A stretch of 64,000 bases of DNA, taken from positions 5,146,001 through 5,210,000 of the forward strand of contig NZ_CP027732.1 in assembly GCF_003852235.1 (NCBI RefSeq), read 5' to 3'. This document shows positions 1-8,091 of the stretch, one piece after another. Both the position numbers and the translations under genes were made by a program. Origin of the DNA: Pseudomonas sp. R4-35-07 (GTDB taxonomy: Bacteria > Pseudomonadota > Gammaproteobacteria > Pseudomonadales > Pseudomonadaceae). The notes under the pieces were generated by a model. The model saw nothing but the letters and a program-made list of their open reading frames with translations, had not been told where the DNA came from and did not search any database. Numbering within the stretch: position 1 is the stretch's first letter; each line of letters begins with the position of its first letter.

Positions 1-291
1 GGCATCGACGGTCGGCGTGGTCAGGGCAAGGGTAAACGCGAGGGGGTGGGCGCCCATGGCGGCCAAATCGCTCACCGCCACAGCCAGCGAGCGCTGGCCG
101 AGCAGGAACGGGTCACACGGGTCGGCAAAGTGCACGCCGGCCACCAAGGTGTCTGTAGAGACTGCCAGCTGCTCCCCGGCAGGGAGCGCGAGCAAGGCGC
201 AGTCGTCGCCGATCCCCAGGGCAATGCCTTCGCCGCCTTGCGCACAGGGCGCGGCGGCGAAGTAGTTGCGGATCAGCTCGAACTCGCCCAC
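1..291 (-). CDS. thiL: Thiamine-monophosphate kinase, N-terminal part (cut by window edge)
   Basis: ThiL phosphorylates thiamine monophosphate with ATP to give the cofactor thiamine diphosphate in the cytoplasm. Ninety-seven codons are visible; the rest lies beyond the left edge. The N-terminus (GEFELIRNYF) and the segment GIGDDCALL, with the acidic pair that binds Mg-ATP, are typical of ThiL, as is the later STDTLVAGVHF segment. I chose GTG at 291; a TTG at 300 is in frame and also possible. It lies 16 bases downstream of nusB and is the last visible gene of the rib-nusB-thiL operon. Identification is firm; only the start is uncertain. Confidence 0.93.
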   Translation of the reverse strand, partial: MGEFELIRNYFAAAPCAQGGEGIALGIGDDCALLALPAGEQLAVSTDTLVAGVHFADPCDPFLLGQRSLAVAVSDLAAMGAHPLAFTLALTTPTVDA

Positions 292-307
292 GGGACTCAA
301 GCGCAAA

Positions 308-808
308 TCAGCGCTTGTGTTCCTTCACTTCGGCTTCACGCAGGCGCGGAGCCAGCTTGTCGAGCACGCCGTTGACAAACTTGTGGCCGTCGGTCGAACC
401 GTAGACTTTCGCCAGTTCGATGCCTTCGTTGATCACCACGCGGTACGGTACGTCGACGCGCTTGAGCAGTTCCCAGGTGGACAGGCGCAATACGGCCAGT
501 TCAACCGGGTCCAGCTCTTCGAGGGTCAGGTCCAGGCATGGCGACAACGCGGCGTCGATCTCGGTCAGGTTGGCCGGAACACCGTGCAGGATGTCGTGGA
601 AGTAGCTCTGGTCGGCGAAGGTGAAATCGTTGTCGACGCGAAATTGCGCTTCGATTTCGTTCAGCGACGTACCGGCCATGTGGCGCTGGTACAGGGCTTG
701 GGTCGCGAGCTGGCGGGCGGCGCGACGCTTTTCGCTTTTCGACGGTTTGCCGGCGTCGGCTGGACGCTCGTCGCGAGGGTTGAAACGATCGCTCTCGTCG
801 GAAATCAC
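308..808 (-). CDS. nusB: Transcription antitermination factor NusB
   Basis: NusB binds boxA RNA with NusE (S10) and helps RNA polymerase resist termination, chiefly on rRNA operons. The 166-residue product has a charged N-terminal extension of about 25 residues, then the all-helical core beginning [15 protein letters not shown], which carries the RNA-binding arginine-rich start typical of the family. The C-terminal half has the usual [13 protein letters not shown] and [10 protein letters not shown] segments. Its ATG overlaps the ribH stop by four bases (ATGA), so translation is probably coupled. The ribH-nusB-thiL order is widely conserved. Confidence 0.97.
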   Translation of the reverse strand: MISDESDRFNPRDERPADAGKPSKSEKRRAARQLATQALYQRHMAGTSLNEIEAQFRVDNDFTFADQSYFHDILHGVPANLTEIDAALSPCLDLTLEELDPVELAVLRLSTWELLKRVDVPYRVVINEGIELAKVYGSTDGHKFVNGVLDKLAPRLREAEVKEHKR

Positions 809-1281
809 TTGGCCTCCAACTGCGACAGCAGGCTGACCATTTCCAGGGCGGACAGGGCAGCTTCAGCGCCTTTGTTACCGGCCTTGGTGCCGGAACGCTC
901 GATGGCTTGCTCGATGGAATCCACGGTCAGCACGCCGAATGCGACCGGCACGCCGAACTCCATGGACACCTGGGCCAAGCCCTTGGTGCATTCGCCCGCC
1001 ACGTATTCGAAGTGCGGGGTACCGCCACGAATGACCGCGCCCAGGGCGATGATCGCCGCGTATTCACCCTGCTGGGCAACCTTTTGCGCAACCAGTGGAA
1101 TTTCGAAGGCGCCAGGGGCACGGATAATGGTGATGTCGCTCTCGCTCACACCGTGGCGAACCAGGGCGTCAACGGCACCGCTTACCAGGCTTTCAACCAC
1201 GAAGCTGTTGAAGCGGCCAACCACCAGGGCATAGCGGCCTTGGGGGGCGATGAAGGTACCTTCGATGGTCTTCAGGGTCAT
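805..1281 (-). CDS. ribH: 6,7-dimethyl-8-ribityllumazine synthase
   Basis: RibH condenses 5-amino-6-ribitylaminouracil with 3,4-dihydroxy-2-butanone 4-phosphate to make lumazine, the penultimate step to riboflavin. The 158-residue protein has the family signatures in order: VGRFNSFV near the N-terminus, [26 protein letters not shown] with the phosphate-binding and catalytic region, and [11 protein letters not shown]. The length matches the usual single-domain subunit. An 88-base gap containing a small hairpin separates it from ribBA upstream, and it overlaps nusB downstream. Confidence 0.98.
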   Translation of the reverse strand: MTLKTIEGTFIAPQGRYALVVGRFNSFVVESLVSGAVDALVRHGVSESDITIIRAPGAFEIPLVAQKVAQQGEYAAIIALGAVIRGGTPHFEYVAGECTKGLAQVSMEFGVPVAFGVLTVDSIEQAIERSGTKAGNKGAEAALSALEMVSLLSQLEAK

Positions 1282-1303
1282 TCGACAAATCTCTTAAAGA
1301 GCC

Positions 1304-1324
1304 GGGACGCGAAAAGTGCGTCCC
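1304..1324 (-). repeat. Small hairpin in the ribBA-ribH gap
   Basis: A perfect 7-base inverted repeat (GGGACGC and GCGTCCC) with a 7-base loop lies about 25 bases upstream of the ribH start. No U-run follows, so it is probably an mRNA processing or stability element rather than a terminator. No FMN riboswitch is visible in this gap or in the two upstream gaps of the operon. Confidence 0.45.
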
Positions 1325-1369
1325 TCAGTGATGATTTAACCGCGAACAAGGGGCAAAAATCGCCAGCCT

Positions 1370-2461
1370 TTATTCGAAGGGCACGTATTCTACAACTTCC
1401 AGATCGAAACCGGATATCGCATTAAATTTCATCGGTGCGCTCATCAGGCGCATTTTGCGCACACCGAGGTCGCGCAGAATCTGCGAACCGGCACCGACAA
1501 TGCTGTAGGTGGTCGGTTTTTTCACCGGCGCGTGCTCCGCCGTTTCGCGGATATGTGCCAGCAACACGTCGCCATCCAGCGGGTGACCAAGCAACAGCAC
1601 CACGCCACTGCCCGCCTCGGAAACCGCGGCCATGGCGGCGCGCAGGCTCCAGCGGCCGGGCTGCTTGACCATCAGCAAGTCGCGCAGCGGGTCCATGTTG
1701 TGCACGCGCACCAGGGTAGGCTCGTCGGCGCAGATATTGCCCAGGGTCAGGGCCATGTGCACGTCGCCTTCCACTGAATCACGGTAGGTCACCAAATTGA
1801 ATTGGCCCAGTTCGCTGTCCAGCGGCTGCTCGGCAATCCGCTGAACGGTACGTTCGTGAATCATGCGGTAGTGGATCAGGTCGGCAATGGTGCCGATCTT
1901 GAGGTTGTGTTCGGCGGCAAACGCTTCGAGTTCGCTGCGACGGGCCATGGTGCCGTCGTCGTTCATCACTTCACAGATGACGCCGCTCGGCTCGAACCCG
2001 GCCATGCGCGCCAGGTCGCAGGCCGCTTCGGTATGGCCGGCGCGGGCCAGGGTACCGCCCGGTTGGGCCATCAGCGGGAAGATGTGGCCCGGGCTGACGA
2101 TGTCTTCGGCCTTGGCATCCTTGGCGGCGGCGGCCTGCACGGTGCGGGCGCGGTCAGCGGCGGAGATGCCGGTGGTGACGCCGGTGGTGGCTTCAATCGA
2201 TACGGTGAACTTGGTGCCGAAACCCGAGCCATTGCGCGGCGCCATCAATGGCAGCTTTAGCAGTTCACAGCGTTCGCGGCTCATGGGCATGCAGATCAAC
2301 CCACGGGCGTGCTTGGCCATGAAGTTGATGTGCTCTGGCTTGCAGGCCTCGGCGGCCATGATGATGTCGCCTTCGTTCTCGCGATCTTCGTCATCCATCA
2401 GGATGACCATCTTGCCTTGGCGGATGTCTTCAACCAGTTCTTCGATGCTATTGAGCGCCAC
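1370..2461 (-). CDS. ribBA: 3,4-dihydroxy-2-butanone-4-phosphate synthase with degenerate GTP cyclohydrolase II-like domain
   Basis: Residues 1 to about 200 form a RibB domain that converts ribulose 5-phosphate to dihydroxybutanone phosphate and formate. It has the acidic metal-binding loop DDEDRENEGD (residues 23-32) and the PGHIFPL and GHTEAA motifs. The remaining 160 residues align with GTP cyclohydrolase II (RibA), but the zinc-binding Cys motif and the RCDCG segment are absent: the expected place reads PTLVRVHNMDPLRDLL. The C-terminal half is therefore probably not a working cyclohydrolase, and a separate ribA would be needed elsewhere. This matches the variant I recall as RibBX in Proteobacteria. 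The start is GTG, preceded by an AAGGGGG ribosome-binding site. Confidence 0.94.
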   Translation of the reverse strand: MALNSIEELVEDIRQGKMVILMDDEDRENEGDIIMAAEACKPEHINFMAKHARGLICMPMSRERCELLKLPLMAPRNGSGFGTKFTVSIEATTGVTTGISAADRARTVQAAAAKDAKAEDIVSPGHIFPLMAQPGGTLARAGHTEAACDLARMAGFEPSGVICEVMNDDGTMARRSELEAFAAEHNLKIGTIADLIHYRMIHERTVQRIAEQPLDSELGQFNLVTYRDSVEGDVHMALTLGNICADEPTLVRVHNMDPLRDLLMVKQPGRWSLRAAMAAVSEAGSGVVLLLGHPLDGDVLLAHIRETAEHAPVKKPTTYSIVGAGSQILRDLGVRKMRLMSAPMKFNAISGFDLEVVEYVPFE

Positions 2462-2476
2462 GCGGCACCCCCTTGG

Positions 2477-3139
2477 TCAGGATTTCAGGTAGCCGTTAGC
2501 GGCCAGAAAACTTTCGGTGATGTTACCCGATGCAGGCTCTGCGGCCTTTTCGCCGAGCAACAGGCGCTCCAGGTAACGGGCAAGCAAGTCCACTTCCAGG
2601 TTCACCCGGCGACCTGGCTGGTAGGCGGCCATGATGGTTTCGCTGAGGGTGTGGGGAATGATGGTCAGTTCGAATTCGGCGCCATTGACGGCGTTCACGG
2701 TCAGGCTGGTGCCGTCGACGGTGATCGAGCCTTTGTGGGCGATGTACTTGGCCAGCTCCTTTGGCGCGCGGATACGAAATTCCACGGCGCGCGCGTTTTC
2801 GCTGCGCGCCACGACTTCGCCGACGCCATCGACATGGCCGCTGACCAGGTGGCCGCCCAGGCGTGTGGTCGGCGTCAGGGCTTTTTCCAGGTTGACCGGG
2901 CTGCCGGCCGCAAGATCGCTCATCGCGGTGCAGTCCAGGGTCTCGCGGCTGACATCGGCGGCAAAGCCATTGCCCGGCAGATCGACGACGGTCAGGCACA
3001 CACCGCTGACGGCGATGCTGTCGCCCAGCTTGACGTCGCCCAGATCGAGCTTGCCGGTTTCAACCAGCAGGCGGATGTCGCCGCCCTTGGGGGTCATGGC
3101 GCGGATGCTGCCGATGGCTTCGATAATGCCGGTGAACAT
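2477..3139 (-). CDS. ribE: Riboflavin synthase, alpha chain
   Basis: Riboflavin synthase dismutates two lumazine molecules into riboflavin and the pyrimidine that returns to RibH. The 220-residue protein shows the two tandem lumazine-binding repeats: the first begins MFTGIIEAIG with the SIAVSGVCLTV segment, the second has GHLVSGHVDGVG and SITVDGTSLTV. Length is normal for the trimeric enzyme. It sits 15 bases upstream of ribBA and 48 bases downstream of ribD. Many Pseudomonas annotations call this gene ribC. Confidence 0.97.
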   Translation of the reverse strand: MFTGIIEAIGSIRAMTPKGGDIRLLVETGKLDLGDVKLGDSIAVSGVCLTVVDLPGNGFAADVSRETLDCTAMSDLAAGSPVNLEKALTPTTRLGGHLVSGHVDGVGEVVARSENARAVEFRIRAPKELAKYIAHKGSITVDGTSLTVNAVNGAEFELTIIPHTLSETIMAAYQPGRRVNLEVDLLARYLERLLLGEKAAEPASGNITESFLAANGYLKS

Positions 3140-3187
3140 GTCGTGCTCCTGAAAACGGGGGGCTGACGCTTGCGCGCAGGCCGGGAA

Positions 3188-4315
3188 TTATACGCTCGCT
3201 GCCGGCAGCGGGACGGCGGTGATTCGCCAGTCGTCGCCAACCGCGCGCATGTCAGTGATCTTGAGGTGGGGGGCGTCGACGAGTTTCTCAAGCGGCCAGT
3301 CCAGCAAGGGCCGGGCAGCGGAGCCGAGGAACTTGCCGGCGACGAAAATCACGTATTCGTCGACCAGGCCCTGCTGGGCAAACGCGCCCGCCAGGCTAGG
3401 GCCCGCTTCCACCAGCACGTCGTTGACGCCACGGGCGGCCAGTGCCACCAACGCTGAACGCAGGTCGACCTGGCCCTCCACGCCTGGCACCACCAGGCAC
3501 TCGGGGCCACGGGGAAACTGGTTTTCCGCGGTCACGCATGTGATGACCAACGCCGGGCCCGCCTTGAAGAAAGGTGCATTGAGCGGCACGCGCAGGCGAC
3601 CGTCGATCAATACGCGCAGCGGCGGACGCGACATGGCCAGGGCGGTGGTGTGGGCATCCAGGCCCAGCTCGGCGGCGCGCACGGTCAGGCGCGCGCCGTC
3701 GGCCAGCACCGTATCGGCACCGGTCAGCACCACACTCGCTTCGGCGCGCAGGCGCTGGACGGCGGCGCGGGCGGCGGGGCCGGTGATCCATTGGCTTTCG
3801 CCGCTGGCCATTGCGGTGCGCCCGTCCAGGCTCATCGCCAGTTTGACCCGCACAAACGGCAGGCCCTGTTCCATGCGCTTGAGAAAGCCAGGGTTCAGCG
3901 CGCGCGCTTCAGATTCCAGCACGCCGCTGCGAATCTCGATCCCGGCCTGGGCCAAGCGCTGCATGCCGCGCCCCGCCACTTCCGGGTTGGGGTCCTGCAT
4001 GCCGGCCACTACCCGCGCCACACCGGCGCTCACCAGCGCATCGGCGCAGGGCGGCGTGCGGCCGTGGTGGCTGCACGGCTCGAGGGTCACGTACACCGTA
4101 GCGCCACGCGCCTTGTCACCGGCGGCGCGCAAGGCATTAGGTTCGGCGTGGGGCTCGCCGGTACGCTCATGCCAGCCTTCGCCGACAATCTGCCCATCGC
4201 GCACGATCACGCAGCCCACCCGTGGGTTGGGATGGGTGGTGTACAGGCCCTTGCGCGCCAATTCGAGGGCGCGGGCCATGTAATGGGCGTCGAGCACAGC
4301 CTGTTCAGCGGTCAT
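3188..4315 (-). CDS. ribD: Bifunctional diaminohydroxyphosphoribosylaminopyrimidine deaminase / 5-amino-6-(5-phosphoribosylamino)uracil reductase
   Basis: RibD carries out the second and third steps of riboflavin synthesis. The N-terminal deaminase domain (about residues 10-150) has the zinc-binding motifs HAEPNAL and [11 protein letters not shown]. The C-terminal reductase domain (about 155-370) contains [14 protein letters not shown], the SQWITG segment and [12 protein letters not shown], which is typical of the NADPH-binding half. The length of 375 residues is normal. Its ATG overlaps the nrdR stop (ATGA), so it is probably translated by coupling from nrdR. Confidence 0.97.
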   Translation of the reverse strand: MTAEQAVLDAHYMARALELARKGLYTTHPNPRVGCVIVRDGQIVGEGWHERTGEPHAEPNALRAAGDKARGATVYVTLEPCSHHGRTPPCADALVSAGVARVVAGMQDPNPEVAGRGMQRLAQAGIEIRSGVLESEARALNPGFLKRMEQGLPFVRVKLAMSLDGRTAMASGESQWITGPAARAAVQRLRAEASVVLTGADTVLADGARLTVRAAELGLDAHTTALAMSRPPLRVLIDGRLRVPLNAPFFKAGPALVITCVTAENQFPRGPECLVVPGVEGQVDLRSALVALAARGVNDVLVEAGPSLAGAFAQQGLVDEYVIFVAGKFLGSAARPLLDWPLEKLVDAPHLKITDMRAVGDDWRITAVPLPAASV

Positions 4316-4776
4316 TGTTTGGAAGGCTCACGGGCCAGGCGGTCGATTTCTTCGCGGAACTCATTGAGGTCCTGGAAGCGTCGGTACACCGAGGCGAAAC
4401 GGATATAGGCGACTTCATCGAGCTTTTGCAGCTCGCCCATCACCAGCTCGCCCACCACCAGGCTCTTGACCTCGCGCTCGCCGGTCGCGCGCAACTTGTG
4501 CTTGATATGCGCCAGCGCCGCTTCCAGCCGCTCGACACTCACCGGGCGTTTTTCCAGGGCGCGCTGCATACCGGCGCGCAGTTTTTCTTCGTCAAAAGGC
4601 TGGCGGCTGCCGTCGGACTTGATCAGACGTGGCAATACCAGTTCGGCGGTTTCGAAGGTGGTGAAACGCTCACCGCAGGCCAGGCATTCGCGCCGGCGAC
4701 GCACTTGGTCGCCCTCGGCGACCAGACGCGAGTCGATGACCTTGGTGTCGTTGGCACCGCAGAAGGGACAGTGCAT
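4312..4776 (-). CDS. nrdR: Transcriptional repressor NrdR
   Basis: NrdR represses ribonucleotide reductase genes when ATP and dATP are bound. The 154-residue protein starts MHCPFCG; the zinc ribbon uses two CxxC pairs (CPFC and CLAC, residues 3-34), followed by an ATP-cone domain starting near residue 45 ([19 protein letters not shown]). I chose ATG at 4776 because the family always begins just before the first Cys pair; upstream codons in frame have no conserved content. As first gene it probably shares a promoter with the rib genes, an arrangement common in Gammaproteobacteria. Confidence 0.97.
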   Translation of the reverse strand: MHCPFCGANDTKVIDSRLVAEGDQVRRRRECLACGERFTTFETAELVLPRLIKSDGSRQPFDEEKLRAGMQRALEKRPVSVERLEAALAHIKHKLRATGEREVKSLVVGELVMGELQKLDEVAYIRFASVYRRFQDLNEFREEIDRLAREPSKQ

Positions 4777-4915
4777 GGTTGGCAGGCAACAAAAAATGGG
4801 AGGGCCATGGTAGCGCATCCCCGTAGCAAGACAAGCCATAGCCTTTACGGTATATAGGCAGGCTTATATGTTTCATATTTTTAAGCCACGGATTTTGTCC
4901 TTTCTGGAGCCGTAC

Positions 4916-5371
4916 ATGCAGTTACGACCACTTGTTTTGATCACCCTGTTCAGTTTTCTGGTCGCCTGCAGCAGCGAAGCCCCCAAGCCTGCCGCGCCGC
5001 AGCCAACCCCTGCACAAGAGAAAAAAGTCCCCGGTATAGAAGACCTCGGCCCCCTGCCCGCCTACCAGCGTGAAATCAGCGGCAACCTGACCAACGTGCC
5101 GGCCGGCGCCGAAGTCGAAATGGCGCTGCTGGTGATCGACGACCGCTCGCGTCCGCAACAACTGCTTGCCAGCAGCGTGTTGACCGGCAACGGCAAGCCC
5201 CTGGCCTTTCGCCTGCGCTTCAACCCCGAAGCGTTCCCGGCCGGTGCGCGGGTGGAATTGCGCGCTCGCGCCAGCCAGTCTGGCCAGTTAATCCTGCACC
5301 TGCCCGCCGTGCGCATCACCCAGGCGATTACCCAGACCACCGGCCCCCTGCAGCTCGTCAAGGCACCATGA
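4916..5371 (+). CDS. YbaY-family (YscW-like) lipoprotein
   Basis: This 151-residue protein begins with a short basic region, a hydrophobic stretch and the lipobox LVAC, so it should be cleaved and lipidated at Cys18. A proline-rich linker (about residues 24-40) leads to a beta-sandwich domain of the YbaY/YscW type, with the segment REISGNLTNVPAGAEVEMAL and the NPEAFPAGARVELRA strand pair. The function of chromosomal YbaY proteins is not well defined; an envelope role is inferred. I chose ATG 4916 over the upstream ATG 4868 because it follows a GGAG site and places the signal peptide at the N-terminus. It is divergent from nrdR and overlaps the next gene by four bases. Confidence 0.85.
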   Translation: MQLRPLVLITLFSFLVACSSEAPKPAAPQPTPAQEKKVPGIEDLGPLPAYQREISGNLTNVPAGAEVEMALLVIDDRSRPQQLLASSVLTGNGKPLAFRLRFNPEAFPAGARVELRARASQSGQLILHLPAVRITQAITQTTGPLQLVKAP

Positions 5372-6024
5372 CGCCACCGCTGCACCTGCAACGCGCCCTG
5401 AGCGAGTTGATCGGCGACGCACAGCTGGTGCCCTGCACGCTGCCGGGCACCGAACTGTCGTTGTGGCTGCTCGACGCCGACAACATGGACCGCGCCTTCA
5501 GCCAGGAAGAAACCCGACGCATCCTGCACGAGCCGCCCTACTGGAGCTTTTGCTGGGCCAGCGGGCTGGCGCTGGCGCGCTATCTGGCGGCGCATCCCGA
5601 GTGGGTCGCGGGCAAGCGCGTGCTGGATTTCGGCGCCGGTTCCGGCGTGGCCGCGATTGCGGCGGTCAAAGCCGGTGCATTGGAGGTGGTGGCCTGCGAC
5701 CTCGATCCGCTGGCGCTGGCCGCTTGCCGGGCGAATGCCGAACTCAACGGGGTGAAACTGAGTTATTCGGCGGACTTCTTCACCGAAGCCGATCGCTTCG
5801 ACCTGATCCTGGTGGCCGACGTGCTTTACGACCGCGCCAACCTGCCGCTGCTGGACCAGTTCCTGACCCGTGGCCGCGAAGCCCTGGTGGCGGATTCGCG
5901 GGTGCGCGATTTCCAGCACGCGCGTTATCAGCGCCTGGAAGTACTGGACGCATTGACCCTGCCGGACCTGGCCGAGCCTTGGGAGTTTCGCAAGGTGAGC
6001 CTGTACCATTCGCGGCGCACTTGA
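5368..6024 (+). CDS. Class I SAM-dependent protein methyltransferase (ETFB-lysine/PrmA-like family)
   Basis: The 218-residue protein has a Rossmann methyltransferase fold: motif I VLDFGAGSG (about residues 85-93), the acidic end of strand 2 in VVACDLDPLAL, and ADVLYDRANLP after strand 4. The preceding PPYWSFCWASG segment and the D-V-L-Y-D motif resemble the METTL20-like lysine methyltransferases that modify electron transfer flavoprotein beta, and more distantly PrmA. A protein lysine target is therefore likely, but the substrate is inferred. Its start overlaps the lipoprotein stop (ATGA), so the two are co-translated although no functional link is obvious. Confidence 0.8.
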   Translation: MTPPLHLQRALSELIGDAQLVPCTLPGTELSLWLLDADNMDRAFSQEETRRILHEPPYWSFCWASGLALARYLAAHPEWVAGKRVLDFGAGSGVAAIAAVKAGALEVVACDLDPLALAACRANAELNGVKLSYSADFFTEADRFDLILVADVLYDRANLPLLDQFLTRGREALVADSRVRDFQHARYQRLEVLDALTLPDLAEPWEFRKVSLYHSRRT

Positions 6025-6028
6025 GGCC

Positions 6029-6054
6029 TTCGCGGGCAAGCCCCCTCCCACATT
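6029..6054 (+). repeat. Single REP sequence
   Basis: A lone copy of the CAAGCCCCCTCCCACA repeat lies just after the methyltransferase stop. It is the same core as the paired copies near 10.7 kb and 17.0 kb but has no inverted partner nearby. Confidence 0.75.
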
Positions 6055-6128
6055 TGACCGCGCTCGCTTTCAGCCAACCGCGCCAGCCCTTATAGTTGCC
6101 CCCATTCCCGCTTTATTCGAGACGCCTC

Positions 6129-7001
6129 ATGAGTGAGCCCACGCCGTACATCTTCGACGTCACCACCGCCAACTTCGACCAGGCGGTGATTCAGAACTCT
6201 TTTGAAAAACCTGTGTTGGTGGATTTCTGGGCCGAGTGGTGCGCGCCGTGCAAGGCGCTGATGCCGATGCTGGCGCAGATTGCCGAGAGTTATCGCGGTG
6301 AATTGCTGTTGGCCAAGGTCGATTGCGAGGCCGAGCAGGACATCGTGGCGCGTTTTGGGATTCAAAGCCTGCCGACCGTGGTGCTGTTCAAGGACGGCCA
6401 GCCGGTGGATGGGTTTGCCGGGGCGCAGCCGGAGTCGGCGGTGCGGGCGATGCTCGAGCCCCATGTGCAGATGCCGCCACCGGCTGCGGCGGATCCGCTG
6501 GAGCAGGCACAAGCATTGTTCGCCGAAGGCCGCATCAGCGATGCCGAAGCCGTGCTGGTGGCGCTGCTGGGCGAAGACAACACCAACGCCGCCGCGCTGA
6601 TCCTGTACGCGCGCTGCCTGGCCGAGCGCGGCGAACTGGATGAAGCACAAACCGTGCTGGACGCCGTAAAAGGCGATGACCACAAAGCTGCCCTTGCCGG
6701 GGCCAAGGCGCAAATCACCTTCCTGCGCCAGGCGGCCGACCTGCCGGACGCCGCTGACCTGAAAAGCCGCCTGGCGCAGAACCCGCAGGATGACGAAGCG
6801 GCCTATCAGTTGAGCATTCACCAACTGGCGCGCCAGCAATACGACGCCGCGCTGGAAGGCCTGCTCAAGCTGTTTATCCGCAATCGCAGCTACAGCGAAG
6901 GCCTGCCGCACAAGACCTTGCTGCAGGTGTTCGAGCTGCTGGGCAACGATCACCCGCTGGTCACGGCGTACCGCCGCAAATTGTTCGCTGCGTTGTATTA
7001 A
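6129..7001 (+). CDS. cnoX: CnoX-like thioredoxin/TPR chaperedoxin
   Basis: The first 110 residues are a thioredoxin domain with the redox-active motif WCAPC (residues 37-41) and the cis-proline segment SLPTVVLF. Residues 120-290 are a helical TPR-like region with repeated A-x-x-L-F and L-x-x-A patterns. This architecture is that of YbbN/CnoX, which guards substrates of GroEL and Hsp70 against oxidation. E. coli CnoX lost the first active-site Cys, whereas this one keeps both and could be an active disulfide reductase. ATG 6129 starts at the conserved domain boundary; ATG 6096 is upstream but unconserved. The stop overlaps that of the convergent gene. Confidence 0.88.
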   Translation: MSEPTPYIFDVTTANFDQAVIQNSFEKPVLVDFWAEWCAPCKALMPMLAQIAESYRGELLLAKVDCEAEQDIVARFGIQSLPTVVLFKDGQPVDGFAGAQPESAVRAMLEPHVQMPPPAAADPLEQAQALFAEGRISDAEAVLVALLGEDNTNAAALILYARCLAERGELDEAQTVLDAVKGDDHKAALAGAKAQITFLRQAADLPDAADLKSRLAQNPQDDEAAYQLSIHQLARQQYDAALEGLLKLFIRNRSYSEGLPHKTLLQVFELLGNDHPLVTAYRRKLFAALY

Positions 7002-7339
7002 TCGCCAATCCAGCTGTACAGCGGCGTATCCCCGCCGCTGGTCACCTTCACCTTGGCGCTATGGCGCAGGCGCACCAGCAGGCGTTTGCCCGCGGCGGCA
7101 TCGCCGGCCAACCCTTCCAGTTGATCGAGCAGCTCCAGGCCGCTGAGCTGCCCGGCGTTGCGCAACAGATCCTGGGCGTTCTGCCATAGATCCTCACTTT
7201 GCCTGAGCGGTACCGCAGTCGACTCGGTAGGCACCGGGGCGGCCTGCAGTTGCGCGCCCAACCGCGCCCAATCGCCGTCGTCCAGCTCCAGGGTCAAGTC
7301 CACCGGCAGGTCGCCAACGGTTCCACGAATTCGCAACAT
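6998..7339 (-). CDS. Conserved hypothetical protein, 113 aa
   Basis: I do not recognise a named domain. The protein opens with a beta-rich segment (LRIRGTVGDLPVDLTLELDDGDW), has a low-complexity proline/alanine linker, then a helical section (LWQNAQDLLRNAGQLSGLELLDQLEGL) and a basic C-terminal strand. ATG 7339 is chosen because AGGAG stands a few bases upstream; a longer version to 7411 lacks such a site. The gene is divergent from the zinc operon and its start is about 87 bases from the Zur-like box. Its stop codon overlaps that of cnoX. In P. aeruginosa a hypothetical gene occupies the same place, so it is probably real. Confidence 0.75.
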   Translation of the reverse strand: MLRIRGTVGDLPVDLTLELDDGDWARLGAQLQAAPVPTESTAVPLRQSEDLWQNAQDLLRNAGQLSGLELLDQLEGLAGDAAAGKRLLVRLRHSAKVKVTSGGDTPLYSWIGD

Positions 7340-7425
7340 CGTCCTTACTCCTGCATTTTTTCTGACGGGCATGCTCCCATGCAGCTTGCGCAACGCCAAG
7401 CGGGCGGTCAAACTCTCGGCACCAG

Positions 7426-7445
7426 TGTTATAAGATCACATAACA
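7426..7445. promoter_or_regulatory. Candidate Zur (zinc uptake regulator) operator
   Basis: The 20-base element has perfect 6-base half-sites TGTTAT and ATAACA around an 8-base centre, fitting the proteobacterial Zur box. It ends 25 bases before the ATG of the His-rich gene, where bound Zur would block the promoter. The homologous P. aeruginosa operon is, to my knowledge, Zur-dependent. The site also faces the divergent hypothetical gene. Confidence 0.78.
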
Positions 7446-7470
7446 AAACTTTCATCTTTGGAGTCCTGTC

Positions 7471-8085
7471 ATGCGCCGTCTGCTGCTTGCTTTGCCGTTT
7501 GCCCTGCTGCCACTGGCGGTCGCTCATGCTCATGAAGATCACGACCATGAGCACGCCAGCCTCGGTGCCCATGAACATGGCGTGGGCCGTCTCAATGCGG
7601 TGCTCGACGGCCAGTCCCTGGAGCTTGAACTGGACAGCCCGGCCATGAACCTGGTGGGTTTCGAACACGTCGCGACCAGTGCCGCCGACAAGGCCAAAGT
7701 CGCCGCTGCGCGCAAACAGCTGGAAAGCCCGCTGGTGTTGTTCAAGCTGCCCAAGGCCGCCGGTTGCGTCGTCAGCTCCCAGGAACTCAACAGCCCGCTG
7801 TTCGGCGATAAACCGGAAGCCGATCACGATGACGACGATGGCGATGACAATGACCACGCCACCGACGGCAAAGGCGTCGCCGCCCACGAACACCATCACG
7901 ACCACAGCGAAATCCACGCCCATTACCAGTTCACCTGCGCCACGCCAGAGGCACTGAGCAACCTGGACCTGAGCCAAGTGTTCAAGACCTTTCCCGCCAC
8001 CCAGAAGATTCAGGTACAACTGATCGGCCCGAGCGGCCAGCAAGGTATTGACGCGACCGCCACTGCAGCCACCCTGAAGTTCTGA
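7471..8085 (+). CDS. His-rich periplasmic zinc-binding protein (DUF2796, ZrgA-like)
   Basis: This 204-residue protein has a Sec signal peptide (residues 1 to about 20, ending AHA) and two metal-binding low-complexity tracts: HEDHDHEHASLGAHEHG near the mature N-terminus, and an Asp-rich then His-rich stretch at about 112-152 containing HEHHHDHSEIHAH. The core between them and the C-terminus match DUF2796, the family of the Vibrio zinc-uptake protein ZrgA. It probably scavenges or buffers zinc in the periplasm. It is the first gene of a four-gene operon with an ABC ATPase, a permease and a DUF3299 protein, behind a Zur-like operator. Confidence 0.88.
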   Translation: MRRLLLALPFALLPLAVAHAHEDHDHEHASLGAHEHGVGRLNAVLDGQSLELELDSPAMNLVGFEHVATSAADKAKVAAARKQLESPLVLFKLPKAAGCVVSSQELNSPLFGDKPEADHDDDDGDDNDHATDGKGVAAHEHHHDHSEIHAHYQFTCATPEALSNLDLSQVFKTFPATQKIQVQLIGPSGQQGIDATATAATLKF

Positions 8086-8091
8086 GTTCAC

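Noticed and set aside
1282..3187. FMN riboswitch in the rib operon
   Set aside because: The three gaps (88, 15 and 48 bases) are too short or lack the conserved core.
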